The notes below the pieces were generated by a model that saw nothing but the letters and a program-made list of their open reading frames with translations, was not told where the DNA came from and searched no databases. Of a stretch of 6,910 nucleotides of DNA, positions 1 through 6,062 are shown piece by piece; positions within the stretch are counted from its first letter, which is position 1, and every line of letters starts with the position of its first letter. Source of the DNA: an uncultured Mollicutes bacterium (lineage in GTDB: Bacteria > Bacillota_I > Bacilli_A > RFN20 > CAG-826); the NCBI GenBank assembly GCA_937893635.1, contig CALBGF010000118.1:1-6910 (forward strand), given 5' to 3'. Position numbers and translations under genes: made by a program.

Positions 1-6
1 TTCACA

Positions 7-13
7 CTCTCCT
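7..13 (-). promoter_or_regulatory. Ribosome binding site of the T-box-controlled gene
   Basis: Read on the minus strand, AGGAGAG lies just after the T-box terminator and six bases from the window edge. Its position fits a start codon just outside the window. It marks the gene controlled by the T-box as lying immediately to the left, transcribed leftwards. The GTG at 5-3 is too close to this site to be a good start. None of that gene's coding sequence can be confirmed here. Confidence 0.55.
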
Positions 14-19
14 AAACAT

Positions 20-52
20 AAAAAAACGTTCCTTAAAAAATTATAAGGAACG
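20..52 (-). terminator. T-box leader terminator hairpin
   Basis: On the minus strand a 9-bp perfect stem, CGTTCCTTA (52-44) with TAAGGAACG (35-27), encloses an 8-nt loop and runs into seven T residues (26-20). It lies just downstream of the T-box sequence. The 5' arm begins shortly after the conserved GGTACCGCG. In known T-box leaders the antiterminator uses the same 5' arm, so uncharged tRNA would prevent this hairpin from forming and allow transcription of the downstream gene. Confidence 0.9.
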
Positions 53-232
53 ATAATAATCGCGGTACCATCCTAATTCACTAACATTAGTGCACTTAAT
101 TTACTTTAACGCAGTTAACGTCGAGTTTTTCTCGCTCTTAGAAGTGGCTCATTTAAGTTGATATCAATCTTTTTCACCGCTAGATTGTCTCTAATAAATC
201 AATACTTAAATTTCTTCTTCCTCATTGATTTC
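20..232 (-). promoter_or_regulatory. T-box riboswitch leader, probably tRNA-Ala responsive (alaS leader)
   Basis: This is a tRNA-sensing transcription-attenuation leader. On the minus strand the hallmark GGATGGTACCGCG lies at 73-61. Stem I can be drawn. GGAAG (221-217) pairs with CTTCT (144-140), and ATTTAAG (211-205) pairs with CTTAAAT (157-151). Above these are TTGAT/ATCAA (202-198 and 162-158) and the AGAGA bulge, and CAATCT/AGATTG (187-182 and 170-165) closes the GGTGAAA apical loop. The specifier side of the loop between the two lower helices reads GAGCCA (150-145). Only GCC (148-146, Ala) in that loop is followed by a purine, as specifiers usually are. The UGGU bulge calls for a tRNA ending in ACCA, which fits tRNA-Ala but not His or Glu. 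In Bacillus subtilis mnmA and alaS lie close together, which supports alaS downstream. A CACTAA-TG-TTAGTG hairpin (92-79) precedes the T-box. The T-box call is firm; the Ala assignment is an inference. Confidence 0.93.
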
Positions 233-238
233 GAGGGT

Positions 239-247
239 ATTATAGCA
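239..247 (-). promoter_or_regulatory. Extended -10 promoter of the T-box leader
   Basis: On the minus strand TGCTATAAT reads as an extended -10: TG at 247-246 and TATAAT at 244-239. No good -35 hexamer sits 16-18 bp upstream; the best is TTTTAA, with three matches. This suggests the extended -10 compensates. Transcription would start near 232, directly before Stem I, which agrees with the leader fold. Confidence 0.6.
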
Positions 248-262
248 TATTTAAAAATTTTT

Positions 263-282
263 AAAATACTTTTTAGTATTTT
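263..282 (-). terminator. Weak AT-only hairpin after mnmA
   Basis: AAAATACT and AGTATTTT form a perfect 8-bp inverted repeat around a 4-nt loop, between the mnmA stop and the T-box promoter. On the minus strand it is followed by AAAAATTTTT. It could be a weak terminator separating mnmA from the T-box unit. It has only one G-C pair and no long T-tract directly after the stem, so this is tentative. Confidence 0.3.
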
Positions 283-309
283 TATCAACAAATTGATTAT
301 TTACCGATA

Positions 310-1443
310 CTAAATATCAATTCTTTTGTTTTTGTAATATACTTGGTCAATTATGCCTCCGCCTAAGCAAATATCTCCATCATATAATACCGCTGCTTGA
401 CCAGTAGTAACAGCTTTATATGGTTCATCATGTATTAATTCAATAGTGGCTTCATCAATAATATGTACTGTTACACCTAAATCTTTTTGACGGTATCTAA
501 ACTTACATCCTACATGCATATTTTCTTTTGGAAACACATTATTAAATACACAATTTTTAACAATCGTACGGTCCGATAATAAATGTTCATCTTCATTACC
601 AGAAGCCACATAAAGAATATTTTTCTTTACATCTTTTTTAACGACAAACCAGCTATTGGCGACTCTACCGCTAATGCCACCAATACCTAAACCACGGCGT
701 TGACCAATAGTGTAATATAAAACACCATCATGATGTCCTACTACTTCTAAAGTATTAATATCGACAATATCACCTTTTTTAGCGGGAATATAATTTTTCA
801 AAAATTCTTTGAAATTTCTTTCACCAATAAAACATACACCAGTAGAATCTTTTTTATCTGCAACATTTAATTCTAACTCATGAGCAATTTTACGCACTTC
901 CGTTTTATCTATATCTCCTAATGGGAATAAACAAGAAGCAATTTGTTCTTGATTTAATTGAGATAAGAAATATGTTTGATCTTTATTTTGGTCATAAGAT
1001 TTATAAAGAAAAGTTTTTCCATCTTTATCAACTCTTTTAGCATAATGTCCTGTAGCGATATAATCGCAACCTTTTGATTTAGCAAATTTTAAGAAAGCAT
1101 CAAACTTAATATATTTATTACAAAAGATATCTGGATTTGGAGTTCTGCCATTTTCATATTCTTTTAAGAAATATGTAAATACTTCATCCCAATATTCTTT
1201 AATAAAATCAATACGGAATAATTCTATTCCTAATTTTGCTGCGACTTTTTTAGCATCTTCATAGTCTGCTTCTTGTGGACAGCAATCATTATTTAAAGTT
1301 GGGTTACCTAAAAAATCACCATTCGCAATAGCATCCCAGTTACGCATAAATCCCGCGACAACATCATAGCCTTGTTTTTTTAATAAATATGCCGCAACTG
1401 CGGAATCTACCCCACCAGATAATCCAATCATTACTTTAGTCAT
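310..1443 (-). CDS. mnmA: tRNA-specific 2-thiouridylase MnmA
   Basis: MnmA adenylates and thiolates uridine 34 of the Glu, Gln and Lys tRNAs to give s2U34, using sulfur relayed from a cysteine desulfurase. The 377-aa protein has the expected family length. It starts with the PP-loop SGGVDS (residues 9-14), which binds ATP. The first catalytic Cys lies in NPDIFCNKYIKF (Cys108), followed by TGHYA (131-135), NKDQTYFL and the second catalytic Cys in STGVCFIGERNFKEF (Cys204). The central part has YTIGQRRGLGIGG (244-256), and the C-terminal beta-barrel ends with a GGGIID motif. The ATG overlaps the end of dtd by 8 nt. An AAGGAG site at 1459-1454, inside dtd, is 10 nt upstream of the ATG, so the two genes are translated from one mRNA. 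The stop is TAG. In B. subtilis mnmA lies near alaS, which matches the T-box found downstream here. Nothing suggests loss of function. Confidence 0.97.
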   Translation of the reverse strand: MTKVMIGLSGGVDSAVAAYLLKKQGYDVVAGFMRNWDAIANGDFLGNPTLNNDCCPQEADYEDAKKVAAKLGIELFRIDFIKEYWDEVFTYFLKEYENGRTPNPDIFCNKYIKFDAFLKFAKSKGCDYIATGHYAKRVDKDGKTFLYKSYDQNKDQTYFLSQLNQEQIASCLFPLGDIDKTEVRKIAHELELNVADKKDSTGVCFIGERNFKEFLKNYIPAKKGDIVDINTLEVVGHHDGVLYYTIGQRRGLGIGGISGRVANSWFVVKKDVKKNILYVASGNEDEHLLSDRTIVKNCVFNNVFPKENMHVGCKFRYRQKDLGVTVHIIDEATIELIHDEPYKAVTTGQAAVLYDGDICLGGGIIDQVYYKNKRIDI

Positions 1444-1897
1444 TTTTAATCAACTCCTTGCTATCATAAATCATCGTAAATGGCCCATCATTAACTAACG
1501 CCACTTTCATATCAGCGCCAAATACTCCAGTTTTAATTTCTTTATGATATAAATCAAATAAACATTTATTAAAATATTCATATAATTTTTTAGCTTCTTC
1601 TGGTCTTAAAGCATTGACGAAAGATGGACGATTACCTTTACGCATATCACCATATAAAGTAAATTGTGAAACCGATAAAATATCACCATCAATATCACTA
1701 AGTGATTTGTTAGTAAGACCTGATTCATCCATAAATACACGCGACTTAATAATCTTTGAAGCTATCTTTAAGGCGATATCTTCATTATCACCATAAGTAA
1801 ATCCCACTAATAAGACAAATCCTCTATTAATGCTAGAATAAACCTTACCATCAATAGATAAATTAGCATTTAAAACATTTTGTACAATAACTCGCAT
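1436..1897 (-). CDS. dtd: D-aminoacyl-tRNA deacylase Dtd
   Basis: Dtd hydrolyses D-amino acids (and glycine mischarged on tRNA-Ala) from tRNA, acting as a chirality proofreading enzyme. The 153-aa product has the family's usual size. It begins MRVIVQNVLNANLSIDGK, like the start of known Dtd proteins. It carries the active-site SQFTL (residues 77-81) followed by YGDMRKGNRPSF, and the Gly-cisPro motif NDGPFT (136-141). Most homologues have Val where this protein has Phe140; the essential Gly-Pro is kept. The ATG follows a GGTGAT site at 1906-1901. The gene overlaps mnmA, whose start codon lies inside the last codons of dtd, so both are probably made from one mRNA. The 68-bp gap to divergent rarA must hold promoters for both directions, but no convincing pair of hexamers can be picked. 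The stop is TAA. Confidence 0.96.
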   Translation of the reverse strand: MRVIVQNVLNANLSIDGKVYSSINRGFVLLVGFTYGDNEDIALKIASKIIKSRVFMDESGLTNKSLSDIDGDILSVSQFTLYGDMRKGNRPSFVNALRPEEAKKLYEYFNKCLFDLYHKEIKTGVFGADMKVALVNDGPFTMIYDSKELIKND

Positions 1898-1965
1898 ATA
1901 ATCACCGCTTTTATTATAGAGACTTTTTCAAAAAAATGATATATTAATGTGTGGAGTTGATGATT

Positions 1966-3225
1966 ATGAAAGCACCTTTAGCGTTTCGTATGCGTCCAAA
2001 AACTTTAGATAAAGTACTTGGACAACACGATTTATTATCGGAAAATGGCTTTTTAACTAATTGTGTTAAAAATGACACCATTGTATCAATGATATTTTTT
2101 GGCCCTCCAGGAGTAGGAAAAACCACACTTGCGGAAGCTTTTGCTAATACTTTAAAAGTACACGCGATTAAACTTAACGCTGTTACAAGTAATAAAAAAG
2201 ATATTGAACAAGCTATTGAAGAAGTTAAACTTTATAATCGTTCCATCATTATTATGGATGAAATTCATCGCCTTAATAAAGATAAGCAAGATATTTTACT
2301 TCCTTATTTAGAAGATGGAAGTGTCTTTATTATTGGCGCTACTACATCTAATCCATATATTGCTATTAACCCTGCAATTAGAAGCCGTACACACTTATTA
2401 GAAGTTAAACCATTAAGTAAAGAAGATGTTGTTATCGGATTAAAAAGAGCAATTAGTGATAAAAATGGTTTAAATAATAGTATTACTATTACAGATGACG
2501 CTCTTAACTTACTTGCGGAGCTTAGTGGTGGCGATATGCGCTTTGCTTTAAATTACTTAGAAATATTATCATTATCGCAATATAAAAATAATATTGATGT
2601 AAACGTTGTTAAAGAAATAATTAAAGTACCTAATTACTTAATAGATAATGATGAAAACGGCCATTATGACGCCGTATCTGCTTTACAAAAATCCATTCGC
2701 GGATCTGATGTTAATGCTAGCTTATATTATTTGGCAAGATTATGTGCTGCGAATGATTTAGATTCTATTGAACGTCGTTTATTAGTTATTGCTTATGAAG
2801 ATATTGGTTTAGCTAATCCTAATGCCGTTAATAGAACTCATAACGCTATTGAGGCTGCTAAAAAGGTTGGTTTTCCTGAAGCGATTATTCCTTTAGGATT
2901 TATTGTTAGCGAATTAGCGCTTTCTCCAAAATCTAGAGCAAGTTGTGACGCTATGCATCGTGCGATGGATTTAGCCAAAGAAAAGCCATTAGATGTTTTA
3001 GATTATTTAAAATTAACACCAGTAAATAAAAATGAGGAAGACTTATATCCTTATGATCGCCCTGACTTATGGGAAAAGATACAATATCTTCCTAATTTAA
3101 TCAAAAACACAAAGTTCTATATACCTAGTAATAATTCTAGTTATGAACGAGCATTAAATGAAAACTATGCACGTTTAAATAAAATAACTCGTTCAACAAA
3201 CTTAAGAGAACTAAAGAAGCATTAA
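1966..3225 (+). CDS. rarA: Replication-associated recombination protein A (RarA/MgsA AAA+ ATPase)
   Basis: RarA is a clamp-loader-like AAA+ ATPase that acts at stalled replication forks, where its tetramer interacts with SSB. The 419-aa protein opens with APLAFRMRPKTLDKVLGQ, typical of the family. Walker A is GPPGVGKT (46-53), and Walker B ends in DEIH (Asp98-Glu99). Sensor 1 is GATTSNP (124-130), an arginine-finger region RSR follows at 139-141, and sensor 2 is GGDMR (188-192). The C-terminal half includes KSIRGSDVNASLYYLARL and DLYPYDRPDLWEKIQYLP, matching the MgsA C-terminal tetramerisation domain. ATG 1966 is chosen because GGAG (1953-1956) is 9 nt upstream. The in-frame GTG 1951 lies before that site, and ATG 1960 is only 3 nt after it. 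The gene is divergent from dtd-mnmA and ends in its own hairpin terminator. The stop is TAA. Confidence 0.96.
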   Translation: MKAPLAFRMRPKTLDKVLGQHDLLSENGFLTNCVKNDTIVSMIFFGPPGVGKTTLAEAFANTLKVHAIKLNAVTSNKKDIEQAIEEVKLYNRSIIIMDEIHRLNKDKQDILLPYLEDGSVFIIGATTSNPYIAINPAIRSRTHLLEVKPLSKEDVVIGLKRAISDKNGLNNSITITDDALNLLAELSGGDMRFALNYLEILSLSQYKNNIDVNVVKEIIKVPNYLIDNDENGHYDAVSALQKSIRGSDVNASLYYLARLCAANDLDSIERRLLVIAYEDIGLANPNAVNRTHNAIEAAKKVGFPEAIIPLGFIVSELALSPKSRASCDAMHRAMDLAKEKPLDVLDYLKLTPVNKNEEDLYPYDRPDLWEKIQYLPNLIKNTKFYIPSNNSSYERALNENYARLNKITRSTNLRELKKH

Positions 3226-3242
3226 GTGTGTGCTTCTTTTTT
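3213..3242 (+). terminator. rarA terminator, shared with the convergent gene
   Basis: AAAGAAGCA (3213-3221) and TGCTTCTTT (3231-3239) form a 9-bp stem with a 9-nt loop that contains the rarA TAA stop, followed by more T residues and a T-rich stretch. It is a good intrinsic terminator for rarA. The reading frame converging from the right, if read past its TGA, ends at 3249, only 10 bp from this hairpin. Confidence 0.85.
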
Positions 3243-3248
3243 ATTTTT

Positions 3249-3413
3249 CTATGATTTTCAATTTATGTAAGTATCTTTTATATTTTTATTTATACTTTGG
3301 ATTTGATATAAATCACTATCATTTAATATAAAATAATTTATAGAAAATAGTGAGTCTTTTAGTTCGGTTTCCGTTCCTTTTATAATAAATTCACCATATG
3401 GTTCTATTGTTTG
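3249..3413 (-). other. Open continuation of the surface-protein frame past TGA
   Basis: After the TGA at 3416-3414 the same minus-strand frame stays open for 51 sense codons. It then meets a second TGA (3260-3258), two codons, and TAG at 3251-3249. The translated text is protein-like: it begins QTIEPYGEFIIKGTE and goes on to SLFSINYFILNDSDLYQI. The last part repeats the pattern SGVYYYQDSNLYKNE found just before the TGA, so it looks like the final blade of the same propeller. With about 8% stop codons expected in random DNA of this composition, 51 open codons would occur by chance about once in a hundred. The extension also reaches the shared terminator. Either a TGG or CGA codon mutated to TGA, making the listed CDS truncated, or TGA is decoded here. 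Confidence 0.65.
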
Positions 3414-4421
3414 TCATTTTTTTAGCAACACTTCATTTTTATATAAATTAGAGTCTTGATAATAATAGACTCCAGAATCTTTTAAATGTGTTATTATCGT
3501 TCCGGTTTTATAAGTATTTAAAATTTCAAAACTATTTGAAATAAAATCAAATTTCCACACTTTAGCTTTTCCATAATGACATATACAAGAAGCATAATTA
3601 CATTTATCATTAGGGATATAATCAAATGTAGAAAATAAAACATAATCATTAGTTAGAAATATGTCATTATTGATTACTACATTTTGCTCTAATTGATTAC
3701 TACTATATTTATTCTTTTCATTTTCAATTACTATTGATTTAATGTTATTTTCATAACAAATTGTCCAATTATTCTTAATAGTAGAAAATGATGCTTTAAG
3801 GTATGAATATTTATTAAACGTTGGTAAAAAGTTTAAACCATAAGATAAATTACTATTTAAAAAATGTATATCTCCTCTTGTTGTAATATAAATACATAAA
3901 TTATCAACTTCAATAGTGGAGTTATTAATTAAATCCGTCACTACGCTAGTTGCTTTAGTAGAAATATCGAACTTATATAATTTATAACCATTTGCTATAG
4001 ATTGTGTGTAATATAAATTACTATCACTTGCTTTAATTTTAAAACAAGAAAGTTGATAATTATCAATGAAGTTATATTTTTCATCATAAACATAAATATT
4101 ATTCCTATTATTATTTAAAACAAATAACTTGCTTTCATTTGCGGTTATATCTTTTACATTTAATACTTCTTTATCATTGTTATCATATAAAGTTATTGCA
4201 TTTAATTTTCCATTATATTCATATAGTTTATCCGCATAATATAAGTTTTTATCATTAAATTCAGCAGTTTTAACATAATTAACTATTGCTGCATGATGAT
4301 AAGGACCATTTTTTGTATATCCTATACCAAATTCTGCAACTATAAATACAGCGATAAACACGATTAAAATAGCGATAATACTAGAACTTATTATTAATTT
4401 AATACTTTTCTTTTGCTTCAT
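3414..4421 (-). CDS. Membrane-anchored propeller-like surface protein, C-terminally cut by TGA
   Basis: I do not recognise a named family. The 335-aa product starts with a basic stretch (MKQKKSIK) and one strongly hydrophobic segment at about residues 9-31. This suggests an uncleaved N-terminal anchor with the rest outside the cell. The remainder is rich in Asn, Tyr, Lys and Asp, with repeated short units such as NESKLFVLNNNRNNIYVYD, DSNLYYTQSIANGYKLYKFD and DSGVYYYQDSNLYKNE. These recur roughly every 40-50 residues and look like beta-propeller blades. Cysteines cluster in CNYASCICHYG. The ATG has a GGAG site at 4432-4429 with 7-nt spacing. The gene has its own promoter in repeat copy A and follows a terminator, so it is a separate unit. 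The frame continues for 51 sense codons past the TGA stop (see 3249-3413), so the intact protein was probably close to 390 aa. The function is unknown; a sensor or adhesin-like role is only a guess. Confidence 0.8.
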   Translation of the reverse strand: MKQKKSIKLIISSSIIAILIVFIAVFIVAEFGIGYTKNGPYHHAAIVNYVKTAEFNDKNLYYADKLYEYNGKLNAITLYDNNDKEVLNVKDITANESKLFVLNNNRNNIYVYDEKYNFIDNYQLSCFKIKASDSNLYYTQSIANGYKLYKFDISTKATSVVTDLINNSTIEVDNLCIYITTRGDIHFLNSNLSYGLNFLPTFNKYSYLKASFSTIKNNWTICYENNIKSIVIENEKNKYSSNQLEQNVVINNDIFLTNDYVLFSTFDYIPNDKCNYASCICHYGKAKVWKFDFISNSFEILNTYKTGTIITHLKDSGVYYYQDSNLYKNEVLLKK

Positions 4422-4444
4422 TGATTTTCTCCGTACTTATTTTG

Positions 4445-4554
4445 ATAATGCTTAGCTTTATTATCATCAAATGTTATTACTTAAATAGTATAAATTAAGA
4501 TTATACTTTGTTCAAGAACCCCTCCTAAAGTTTTGGGTGATTTATTGTTGTAGT
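4445..4554 (-). repeat. Duplicated promoter module, copy A
   Basis: This 110-bp stretch matches 6567-6686 with about eight mismatches and one 10-bp gap. The match covers the 5' untranslated region, the -10, the spacer, the -35, an upstream dyad, and a 13-bp block further upstream (4542-4554). Outside it the two loci diverge. Copy A drives the propeller-like protein gene. The dyad CCTAAA-GT-TTTGGG (4524-4537, one T-G mismatch) lies 8 bp upstream of -35 in both copies. It is a candidate activator or repressor site. Confidence 0.9.
4487..4515 (-). promoter_or_regulatory. Sigma-A promoter in repeat copy A
   Basis: On the minus strand TTGAAC (4515-4510) and TATACT (4492-4487) are separated by exactly 17 bp. 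Both hexamers and the spacing are identical in copy B. The start site would be near 4480, leaving a leader of about 60 nt before the ATG at 4421. Confidence 0.85.
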
Positions 4555-4576
4555 GCTGTATTTTTCTTTAAAATCT

Positions 4577-4619
4577 AAAAAGGCCTAGTCATAAACAAAT
4601 ATTATCTAAGACTAAGCCT
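4577..4619 (-). terminator. Terminator at the end of the small-gene unit
   Basis: On the minus strand AGGCTTAGTC (4619-4610) pairs with GACTAGGCCT (4590-4581), 10 bp with one mismatch, around a 19-nt loop, followed by TTTT and a T-rich tail. It lies about 40 bp past the membrane-protein stop and just before repeat copy A. It therefore separates the two transcription units. Confidence 0.8.
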
Positions 4620-4659
4620 AATAATTAAAAGATTTTTTGCATTATTTTGTTAATGAATT

Positions 4660-4968
4660 TTATCTAAACAAAAGCGACATACCTAATAATAAAATTGATG
4701 TAATCAATAAGCCAATATCACATATTTCAAGTTTGCTATAACTTGTATCATAATCAAAATTATCTGGCATAATATTAGTTATTTTCCAACATAAATTGAA
4801 AAATGTCTTTGGTGCAATCCATACAAATAAGTGCATAGCAAATGAAACAAATACAAGGACTACAAATAATAAACCACTATCTAAAAAATTATTAACTAGT
4901 TTAATAATTGAAAAGATTGAAACTACTATAAATACAATTGCTAATAAAATTTTTAACACCTTTTTCAC
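4660..4968 (-). CDS. Small three-helix membrane protein, unknown function
   Basis: The product is 102 aa with three hydrophobic segments: about residues 5-24 (ILLAIVFIVVSIFSIIKLV region), 30-52 (LLFVVLVFVSFAMHLFVWI region) and 80-100. A polar stretch with Asp and Tyr precedes the last helix. GTG 4968 is preferred as start because AGGAG (4983-4979) lies 10 nt upstream and the product then begins MKKVLKILLAI. A TTG at 4977 also opens the frame, but it touches the AGGAGA with no spacing. The pattern of a Pro-Lys-aromatic motif (APKTFF) before a final helix recalls small unnamed membrane proteins such as DUF6199; this is a weak impression only. It is the last gene before the terminator. A 156-bp gap separates it from the 80-aa gene, with only a weak promoter candidate (TTGGCA at 5047-5042). 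Confidence 0.75.
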   Translation of the reverse strand: MKKVLKILLAIVFIVVSIFSIIKLVNNFLDSGLLFVVLVFVSFAMHLFVWIAPKTFFNLCWKITNIMPDNFDYDTSYSKLEICDIGLLITSILLLGMSLLFR

Positions 4969-5124
4969 TAAAACCAATCTCCTATATAATTTCCAACAAA
5001 TTTTGTAACATCTCTAATGTTATTAATCACTATATTTGTTCTGCCAATTTGCGTTTACATTTTCATGTTAATATGTTACTAATTTACATAATTAAGTAAC
5101 TCGATTAAAACGTTTCTTTTGTGT

Positions 5125-5367
5125 TTAAAGTTTATGATTTAATCTTATTTTTTCACATGTTTTGCATAATCCATCTTTATTCAATTCTAATGGTTTAAAA
5201 TATTTTTTTATAAAATAAACTTCTAAAGATCCTTCCACTATTGTAATTTTATCAGGCATCATAGGATTGTATCCTTTATCATGACAACAAACACATTCAT
5301 TAATCCATTTTCTCAATTTTGGAAATTTACTAATATATTCTTCACCTTTGTTTTTACACTGTCGCAA
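5125..5367 (-). CDS. Small four-cysteine (zinc-ribbon-like) protein, TTG start
   Basis: This is an 80-aa soluble protein of no named family. Two CxxC pairs, Cys25-Cys28 (CVCC) and Cys68-Cys71 (CKTC), are placed as in a zinc ribbon, with another Cys at 4 and 27. Between them is a segment with YFIKKYFKPLELNKDGLC. In my recollection similar small proteins occur among immunity-type genes near polymorphic toxins, but I cannot verify this here. There is no ATG near the start. TTG 5367 follows a GGAAAGTGGGGA purine stretch with workable spacing, and it comes one base after the TAA of the upstream fragment (TAAGTTG). This suggests it was translationally coupled to the gene now decayed. The stop is TAA. 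Confidence 0.7.
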   Translation of the reverse strand: MRQCKNKGEEYISKFPKLRKWINECVCCHDKGYNPMMPDKITIVEGSLEVYFIKKYFKPLELNKDGLCKTCEKIRLNHKL

Positions 5368-5368
5368 C

Positions 5369-5494
5369 TTATTTTCCCCACTTTCCTAATATTTCTTGCA
5401 ATGTTGCTAATAGTTTTTTAAAAGTATCAGCATACGGGTATTTGTGAATTTCATAATGAAATCATCTAATTAAATTTTTATCATCAATTCTTAA
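5369..5494 (-). pseudogene. 3' remnant of a decayed gene
   Basis: On the minus strand the frame ending in TAA at 5371-5369 reads FHYEIHKYPYADTF, then KKLLATLQEILGKWGK. That is clearly protein-like (30 codons) and has no usable start. Directly before it is an in-frame TGA (5464-5462). Reading through that gives DDKNLIR before FHYE, back to a TAA at 5497-5495. A one-base shift near 5486 would join it to LDKIIKN in the next frame. The remnant therefore shows a TGA, a likely frameshift and a missing 5' part. Its stop is one base from the start of the 80-aa gene, so the two were probably once coupled. I do not recognise the family. Confidence 0.6.
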
Positions 5495-5543
5495 TTATTT
5501 TATCTAATCATCTCAATGTGATAATTTTATATAGAAAACAATA

Positions 5544-5996
5544 TTACAATTTTTCTATAAAATATTTAGAAATTATGACCCAATCTTCATATTCTTTTTT
5601 AATTGTTTCATAATTCATTCCTACTTTAATAGTTCTATTTATTGGATTGGTTAAATTAAAAACTTTTTCAAGGCTTTCTAAATCAAAAGTATTATTTCCA
5701 ATAACTTTATTGAAAATAAATTCTTTTAATTCGTAAGGATATTCTCTTAATATAATAGCGGCTGCTCCATATACATCTTCCTCATCATTAGAGAATATGA
5801 GCGAAAGAAGAAAATTGAAATCTCCTAATGGCTTTTTAAAATATCCATTCTCTTCTCCCCATCCAAAATTATAAAGACTAACTGGCTCCCATTCAGAATT
5901 ATCACTATTTTTTATGTATTTGCCGTTAATAAATGTTAATCCAAAATCTTCATAAGATGTTTTATTAAAACGTTTACTCATCATAAAATATTTCAT
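5544..5996 (-). CDS. Hypothetical 150-aa acidic protein, immunity-like
   Basis: I do not recognise a named family. The 150-aa product has no signal peptide or membrane helix. It is aromatic and acidic, with SEWEPVSLYNFGWGEE at about residues 34-49 and a helical core EEDVYGAAAIILREYPYELKEF (residues 72-93, an Ala-rich helix followed by YPYEL). It ends in EYEDWVIISKYFIEKL. Small, solitary proteins of this type next to similar orphan genes are common as immunity proteins of contact-dependent or polymorphic toxins; that is inference from style and setting, not from a motif. The ATG has an AGGATGG site at 6010-6004, 7 nt upstream. The gene lies 66 bp after the 159-aa gene and is probably transcribed with it from repeat copy B. 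The stop is TAA. Confidence 0.75.
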   Translation of the reverse strand: MKYFMMSKRFNKTSYEDFGLTFINGKYIKNSDNSEWEPVSLYNFGWGEENGYFKKPLGDFNFLLSLIFSNDEEDVYGAAAIILREYPYELKEFIFNKVIGNNTFDLESLEKVFNLTNPINRTIKVGMNYETIKKEYEDWVIISKYFIEKL

Positions 5997-6062
5997 ATTA
6001 TAACCATCCTAACTTATAATAATACTTTTTGCATGTTAATTTATTAAAATTACCAAACAGAT

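Noticed and set aside
1614..1796. Plus-strand 60-codon frame inside dtd
   Set aside because: It lies wholly antisense to a well-identified gene and its translation looks like no protein family.
1913..1918. TATAAT on the minus strand upstream of dtd as the operon promoter
   Set aside because: A start about 7 nt further would fall on the ribosome binding site itself, leaving a leader of about 9 nt, and no -35 has proper spacing (TTGAAA at 1931-1926 is only 7 bp away).
1940..1945. TATATT with TAGAGA (1917-1922) as the rarA promoter
   Set aside because: Spacing is 17 bp but the hexamers are weak, and transcription would start at the ribosome binding site. It may be real but cannot be supported.
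1951..1965. GTG 1951 or ATG 1960 as the rarA start
   Set aside because: The GGAG site lies at 1953-1956, after the GTG and only 3 nt before ATG 1960. ATG 1966 has 9-nt spacing and gives the family N-terminus.
1944..2126. Minus-strand 60-codon frame over the start of rarA
   Set aside because: It is antisense to the conserved Walker A region and has no ribosome binding site.
4796..5008. Plus-strand 70-codon frame opposite the membrane protein
   Set aside because: It is Asn/Thr-rich low-complexity text antisense to a gene with a better start site and clear hydrophobic helices.
5077..5100. AT-rich imperfect inverted repeat between the 80-aa and 102-aa genes as a terminator
   Set aside because: The arms match poorly and no T-tract follows on either strand.
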